A stretch of 9,248 nucleotides of DNA. Source: an uncultured Lachnospiraceae bacterium. GTDB lineage: Bacteria; Bacillota; Clostridia; Lachnospirales; Lachnospiraceae. A model generated the notes under the pieces. It ran no database searches and was not told the origin of the DNA. It saw nothing but the letters and a program-made list of their open reading frames with translations. How positions within the stretch are numbered: the stretch's first letter is position 1; each line of letters opens with the position of its first letter. This document shows, one piece after another, positions 6,700 through 9,248 of the stretch. The stretch lies in contig CAJUTD010000023.1 of the NCBI GenBank assembly GCA_910589635.1, forward strand, positions 17,618 to 26,865. Reading direction: 5' to 3'. The translations under genes and the position numbers were made by a program.

Positions 6700-8022
6700 G
6701 ATTTATTTGATTATATGCGGGAACAGAATAAGCAAAAGGATTCGCCGCTAGCCAGCCGTCTGCGCCCGGTAAAGCTGGAAGAGGTGGCCGGGCAGCAGCA
6801 TATAATAGGTAAAGACAAATTGCTTTATCGAGCGATCATGGCGGATAAATTGAGTTCCATTATTTTTTATGGTCCGCCGGGAACGGGCAAAACGACATTG
6901 GCGAAAGTCATTGCCAATACCACTAGTGCGGAGTTTACCCAAATTAACGCCACGGCAGCCGGGAAAAAAGATATGGAACAGGTGGTGCAGCAGGCTAAGG
7001 ATACCCAGGGTATGTATGGGCGCAAGACAATCCTCTTTATTGATGAGATTCATCGGTTTAACAAGGGACAGCAAGATTATTTGTTGCCTTTTGTGGAGGA
7101 TGGGACCATCATTCTGATTGGCGCGACGACCGAGAACCCCTATTTTGAGGTGAACAACGCCTTGCTGTCCCGCTCAGTAATATTTGAACTCAAGCCCCTT
7201 GCCAAAGAGGATATAAAAAAGATTATTATGCGTGCAATCTCGGATAGCGAGAAAGGTGTGGGGGCGTATCAGGCGCAGATAGAGGAAGATGCTTTGGAGT
7301 TTCTTGCCGATGCGGCGAATGGCGACGCCAGAGCGGCGTTGACGGCGGTGGAACTGGGCGTGCTCACCACTGAGCGCAGTGAGGATGGTAAAATTCATAT
7401 TACGCTTGCAGTAGCGTCCGAATGCATTCAGAAGCGGGTAGTGCGCTATGATAAGAGCGGGGATAACCATTACGATACGGTTTCTGCTTTTATTAAGAGT
7501 ATGCGCGGCTCCGACCCGGATGCGGCCGTGTTTTATCTGGCACGCATGCTTTATGCCGGAGAGGATATTCGTTTCATTGCCCGGCGGATTATGATTTGTG
7601 CTTCGGAGGATGTGGGTAACGCAGATCCTCAGGCATTGACGGTGGCGGTCAGTGCGGCGCAGGCAGTTGAGCGCATTGGTATGCCGGAAGCGCAGATTAT
7701 TCTGTCCCAGGCGGTTACCTATGTGGCGTGTGCGCCCAAAAGCAACGCAGCCTGCCTGGCGGTTGCCCACGCCATGGAAACAGTTGGGGAGACGCTGGCA
7801 ATGCCGGTTCCAGTGCATTTGCAGGATTCCCATTACCGGGGGGCGAAGCAGCTCGGGCATGGCAGCGGATACCTCTACGCGCACGATTATCCAAACCATT
7901 ATGTAAAACAGCAATATCTGCCAGACGGCATGACGGGCACGCGGTTTTATGAGCCTACGGAAAATGGATATGAGCGGCAGATTCAGAGACGTATGGCATT
8001 CATAAAAGGGGAGAGTCCGTGA
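6697..8022 (+). CDS. rarA: Replication-associated recombination protein A (RarA/MgsA AAA+ ATPase)
   Basis: Cytoplasmic AAA+ ATPase related to clamp-loader subunits, acting at stalled replication forks and in recombination; known members are tetramers that interact with SSB and DNA ends. The 441-residue length is normal. The N-terminus MDLFDYMRE and the SPLASRLRPVKLEEVAGQQHIIG segment are typical. Walker A is GPPGTGKT (59-66), Walker B plus RarA signature is LFIDEIHRFNK (113-123), sensor 1 is GATTENPYFEV, and LLSRS (156-160) carries the arginine finger R159. The C-terminal part contains the family's tetramerisation region, including YDKSGDNHYDTVSAFIKSMRGSDPDAA and the later HLQDSHYRGAKQLGHG. 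It ends normally with FIKGES near the stop. It lies 66 bp after the deacetylase gene with no intervening terminator; whether it has its own promoter is unclear. No terminator is evident after it. Confidence 0.97.
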   Translation: MDLFDYMREQNKQKDSPLASRLRPVKLEEVAGQQHIIGKDKLLYRAIMADKLSSIIFYGPPGTGKTTLAKVIANTTSAEFTQINATAAGKKDMEQVVQQAKDTQGMYGRKTILFIDEIHRFNKGQQDYLLPFVEDGTIILIGATTENPYFEVNNALLSRSVIFELKPLAKEDIKKIIMRAISDSEKGVGAYQAQIEEDALEFLADAANGDARAALTAVELGVLTTERSEDGKIHITLAVASECIQKRVVRYDKSGDNHYDTVSAFIKSMRGSDPDAAVFYLARMLYAGEDIRFIARRIMICASEDVGNADPQALTVAVSAAQAVERIGMPEAQIILSQAVTYVACAPKSNAACLAVAHAMETVGETLAMPVPVHLQDSHYRGAKQLGHGSGYLYAHDYPNHYVKQQYLPDGMTGTRFYEPTENGYERQIQRRMAFIKGESP

Positions 8023-8057
8023 TGCACGGACAATTGTAAATTTATCAAAGAAAATGC

Positions 8058-8086
8058 TTTACAATCTTATAACTATGGTGCATAAT
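8058..8086 (+). promoter_or_regulatory. Candidate promoter of the aminotransferase gene
   Basis: TTTACA (8058-8063) and CATAAT (8081-8086) are separated by 17 bp, each one mismatch from consensus. The predicted start, near 8093, would put all of the downstream hairpins and repeats in a leader of about 220 nt. Confidence 0.55.
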
Positions 8087-8110
8087 ATGGCATGAAGCAA
8101 CGAGCAGTGC

Positions 8111-8167
8111 CAAAACTGCCAGGGACAGAATGCCTGCTTGCAGGCAAGTCTGGACAGGGCAGTTTTG
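8111..8167. repeat. Nested inverted repeat / large stem-loop
   Basis: The outer arms CAAAACTGCC (8111-8120) and GGCAGTTTTG (8158-8167) are perfect 10-bp complements. Centred between them is TGCCTGC (8131-8137) facing GCAGGCA (8140-8146), which would fold as a 6-bp stem with a CTTG tetraloop. The DNA could extrude a cruciform; an RNA from either strand would form a two-level hairpin. No T-tract follows, so it is not a standard terminator. Confidence 0.85.
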
Positions 8168-8190
8168 ATAGTGCGACTGCCCGTCAACGA

Positions 8191-8207
8191 GAAAACCGAA
8201 GGTTTTC
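8191..8207. repeat. Perfect 7-bp hairpin with GAA loop
   Basis: GAAAACC (8191-8197) and GGTTTTC (8201-8207) are exact complements around a GAA triloop. The hairpin ends inside the first 36-bp direct repeat. It is not followed by a T-tract, so I do not call it a terminator. Confidence 0.8.
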
Positions 8208-8279
8208 GAGTGAGCACTGCGAGAAAGGGCAAAACTGCCCAAATTTCGAGTGAGCACTGCGAGAAAGGGCAAAACTGCC
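8204..8279. repeat. Two perfect 36-bp direct repeats, 40-bp period
   Basis: Copies at 8204-8239 and 8244-8279 are identical over 36 bp and separated by 4 bp (CAAA). Each begins TTTCGAGTGAG and ends AAAACTGCC. Each can form a local hairpin: GGGCA-AAAC-TGCCC at 8227-8240 in copy 1, and GGCA-AAAC-TGCC at 8268-8279 in copy 2. A shorter, degenerate relative, GAGCAGTGC followed by CAAAACTGCC, lies at 8102-8120. Confidence 0.93.
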
Positions 8280-8316
8280 AAGAAGAAGAAAAACAGAACT
8301 TCAGGAGGATAAAACG

Positions 8317-9248
8317 ATGCAGTCATTTCAGGAGATGAGCAGGGAGGAGTTATTACGCGAGAAAGAGGAGTTGACAGCCGCTTACCAGAAATATGCAGAG
8401 AGTGGGCTCAAGCTGGATATGTCCAGAGGAAAGCCCTCATTGGAACAGCTTGATATATCTATGGGCATGATGGATGTGTTGAATGGAGGAACGGATTTAA
8501 AATGCGAGGATGGGACAGACTGCCGTAATTACGGCGTGTTGGATGGTATACATGAAGCGAAGGTGTTGTTGGGCGATATGATTGAATGTCATCCTGATAA
8601 TATCATAATCTATGGAAATTCCAGCCTGAATATCATGTATGACACCATTTCACGTTCCATGACCCACGGCGTGATGGGAAGTACTCCCTGGTGTAAACTG
8701 GATAAGGTGAAATTCTTATGCCCGGTGCCAGGTTATGACAGGCATTTTACGATAACAGAATATTTTGGGATTGAGATGATTAACGTTCCTATGCTGTCTA
8801 CGGGTCCTGATATGGATATGGTGGAGGAGCTTGTGAGCAAGGATGACGCAATTAAGGGTATCTGGTGTGTGCCTAAGTATTCAAATCCTCAGGGAATTAC
8901 CTACTCGGATGAGACAGTGCGTCGTTTTGCAAGACTGAAACCGGCGGCAGAAGATTTCCGTATTTATTGGGATAATGCTTACGGTGTGCATCATCTGTAT
9001 GACATCGACCAGGATCATCTTGTGGAAATCCTTGCCGAGTGTAAACGTGCAGGCAATCCTGACATGGTATACAAATTCTGCTCCACATCAAAAATTAGTT
9101 TTCCAGGTTCCGGTGTTGCGGCAATTGCCACCTCTAAGAATAACCTGGTGGATATTAAGAAGCAGCTACAGGTACAGACCATTGGGCATGATAAAGTAAA
9201 CCAGTTGCGCCATGTGAGGTTTTTTAAGGATATCCATGGTATGACGGA
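8317..9248 (+). CDS. PLP-dependent aminotransferase, MocR/AAT subgroup Ic type (partial, C-terminus beyond window)
   Basis: Fold-type I aminotransferase, most like the Aminotran_MocR group that includes subgroup Ic aspartate aminotransferases; the likely reaction is aspartate/2-oxoglutarate transamination in the cytoplasm, though the amino donor is not proven by sequence. ATG at 8317 is preceded by AGGAGG at 8 nt. The frame runs 310 codons to the window edge; the family is usually about 420-430 residues, so roughly a quarter is missing. Visible motifs: DMSRGKPS near residue 34, which is characteristic of the group; NYGVLDGIHEAK, the substrate and cofactor entry region; GNSSLNIMYD, the phosphate-binding turn; YSNPQG with N190; WDNAYGVHHL with D219, which pairs with the pyridine nitrogen; Y222; and STSKISFPGSG with K259, the Schiff-base lysine. 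The protein has no N-terminal GntR domain, so it is an enzyme and not a MocR regulator. A structured repeat region occupies its presumed leader. Confidence 0.9.
   Translation, partial: MQSFQEMSREELLREKEELTAAYQKYAESGLKLDMSRGKPSLEQLDISMGMMDVLNGGTDLKCEDGTDCRNYGVLDGIHEAKVLLGDMIECHPDNIIIYGNSSLNIMYDTISRSMTHGVMGSTPWCKLDKVKFLCPVPGYDRHFTITEYFGIEMINVPMLSTGPDMDMVEELVSKDDAIKGIWCVPKYSNPQGITYSDETVRRFARLKPAAEDFRIYWDNAYGVHHLYDIDQDHLVEILAECKRAGNPDMVYKFCSTSKISFPGSGVAAIATSKNNLVDIKKQLQVQTIGHDKVNQLRHVRFFKDIHGMT

Larger units (their letters stand above)
8023..8316. other. Gene-free region with structured repeats before the aminotransferase
   Basis: This 294-bp stretch has no credible gene. It contains a candidate promoter near its left end, then a compact block (8101-8280) of inverted and direct repeats described separately, then a purine-rich stretch and the AGGAGG ribosome binding site (8303-8308) for the next gene. 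Short open frames cross it on both strands, but the 40-bp repeat period shifts reading frame between copies, which argues against coding. Confidence 0.8.

Noticed and set aside
7174..7914. 246-residue open frame antisense to rarA
   Set aside because: It is opposite conserved rarA sequence, with no domain or ribosome binding site; it is a shadow of rarA codon usage.
8191..8207. Rho-independent terminator for rarA
   Set aside because: The stem is good, but it is followed by GAGTGAGC and not by a T-tract on either side.
8204..8279. CRISPR-like array of 36-bp repeats
   Set aside because: There are only two copies, separated by 4 bp, far shorter than any CRISPR spacer, and no cas genes are present.
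8093..8316. T-box or known riboswitch before the aminotransferase
   Set aside because: I found no T-box AGGGTGGNACCGCG-type sequence, no S-box, lysine or glycine riboswitch core, and no terminator with a T-tract.
8045..8338. Small proteins encoded across the repeat region on either strand
   Set aside because: The 40-bp repeat period is not a multiple of three, so the identical repeats are read in different frames. There is no good ribosome binding site, and low-complexity translation is expected from hairpin DNA.

Overview
The window looks like a chromosomal segment of a clostridial Firmicute, most likely of the Lachnospiraceae type. This rests on AAGGAGG-type ribosome binding sites, a CIRCE operator in front of clpB, a LytTR response regulator of the clostridial kind, and the overall style of the proteins. 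The assignment is inferred from protein character, not from a marker gene. All five plus-strand genes are intact except the last, which runs off the right edge. The one minus-strand gene runs off the left edge.

Layout: (1) 1-623, minus strand, a LytTR-family response regulator starting at TTG and cut by the window edge. (2) 624-873, a divergent promoter region with a strong extended -10 promoter facing right. (3) 874-2898, a lipoprotein of the alkylsulfatase family (metallo-beta-lactamase fold plus SCP2-like C-terminal domain). (4) 2899-3161, a control region with a CIRCE/HrcA operator overlapping a near-consensus promoter. (5) 3162-5747, clpB, closed by a rho-independent terminator. (6) 5881-6630, a membrane-anchored polysaccharide deacetylase. 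(7) 6697-8022, rarA. (8) 8023-8316, a gene-free region with a candidate promoter and a dense set of hairpins and repeats. (9) 8317-end, the first 310 residues of a PLP-dependent aminotransferase of the MocR/AAT subgroup Ic type.

Functionally this is a mixed housekeeping region. It covers protein disaggregation (clpB, probably heat-inducible through HrcA), cell-wall or surface glycan editing (deacetylase), replication-fork maintenance (rarA) and amino-acid metabolism (aminotransferase). The less ordinary part is the left end, where a surface-anchored alkylsulfatase sits divergent to a LytTR regulator whose receiver domain has a degenerate acidic pocket.

The most unexplained DNA is 8101-8280. 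It holds two perfect 36-bp direct repeats at a 40-bp period, three stem-loops, and a GGCAGTTTT segment that can pair with three alternative partners. It lies between a predicted promoter and the aminotransferase start codon, so it may be transcribed as a leader. It may instead be a dispersed intergenic repeat (MITE/REP-like). The sequence alone does not decide between these.
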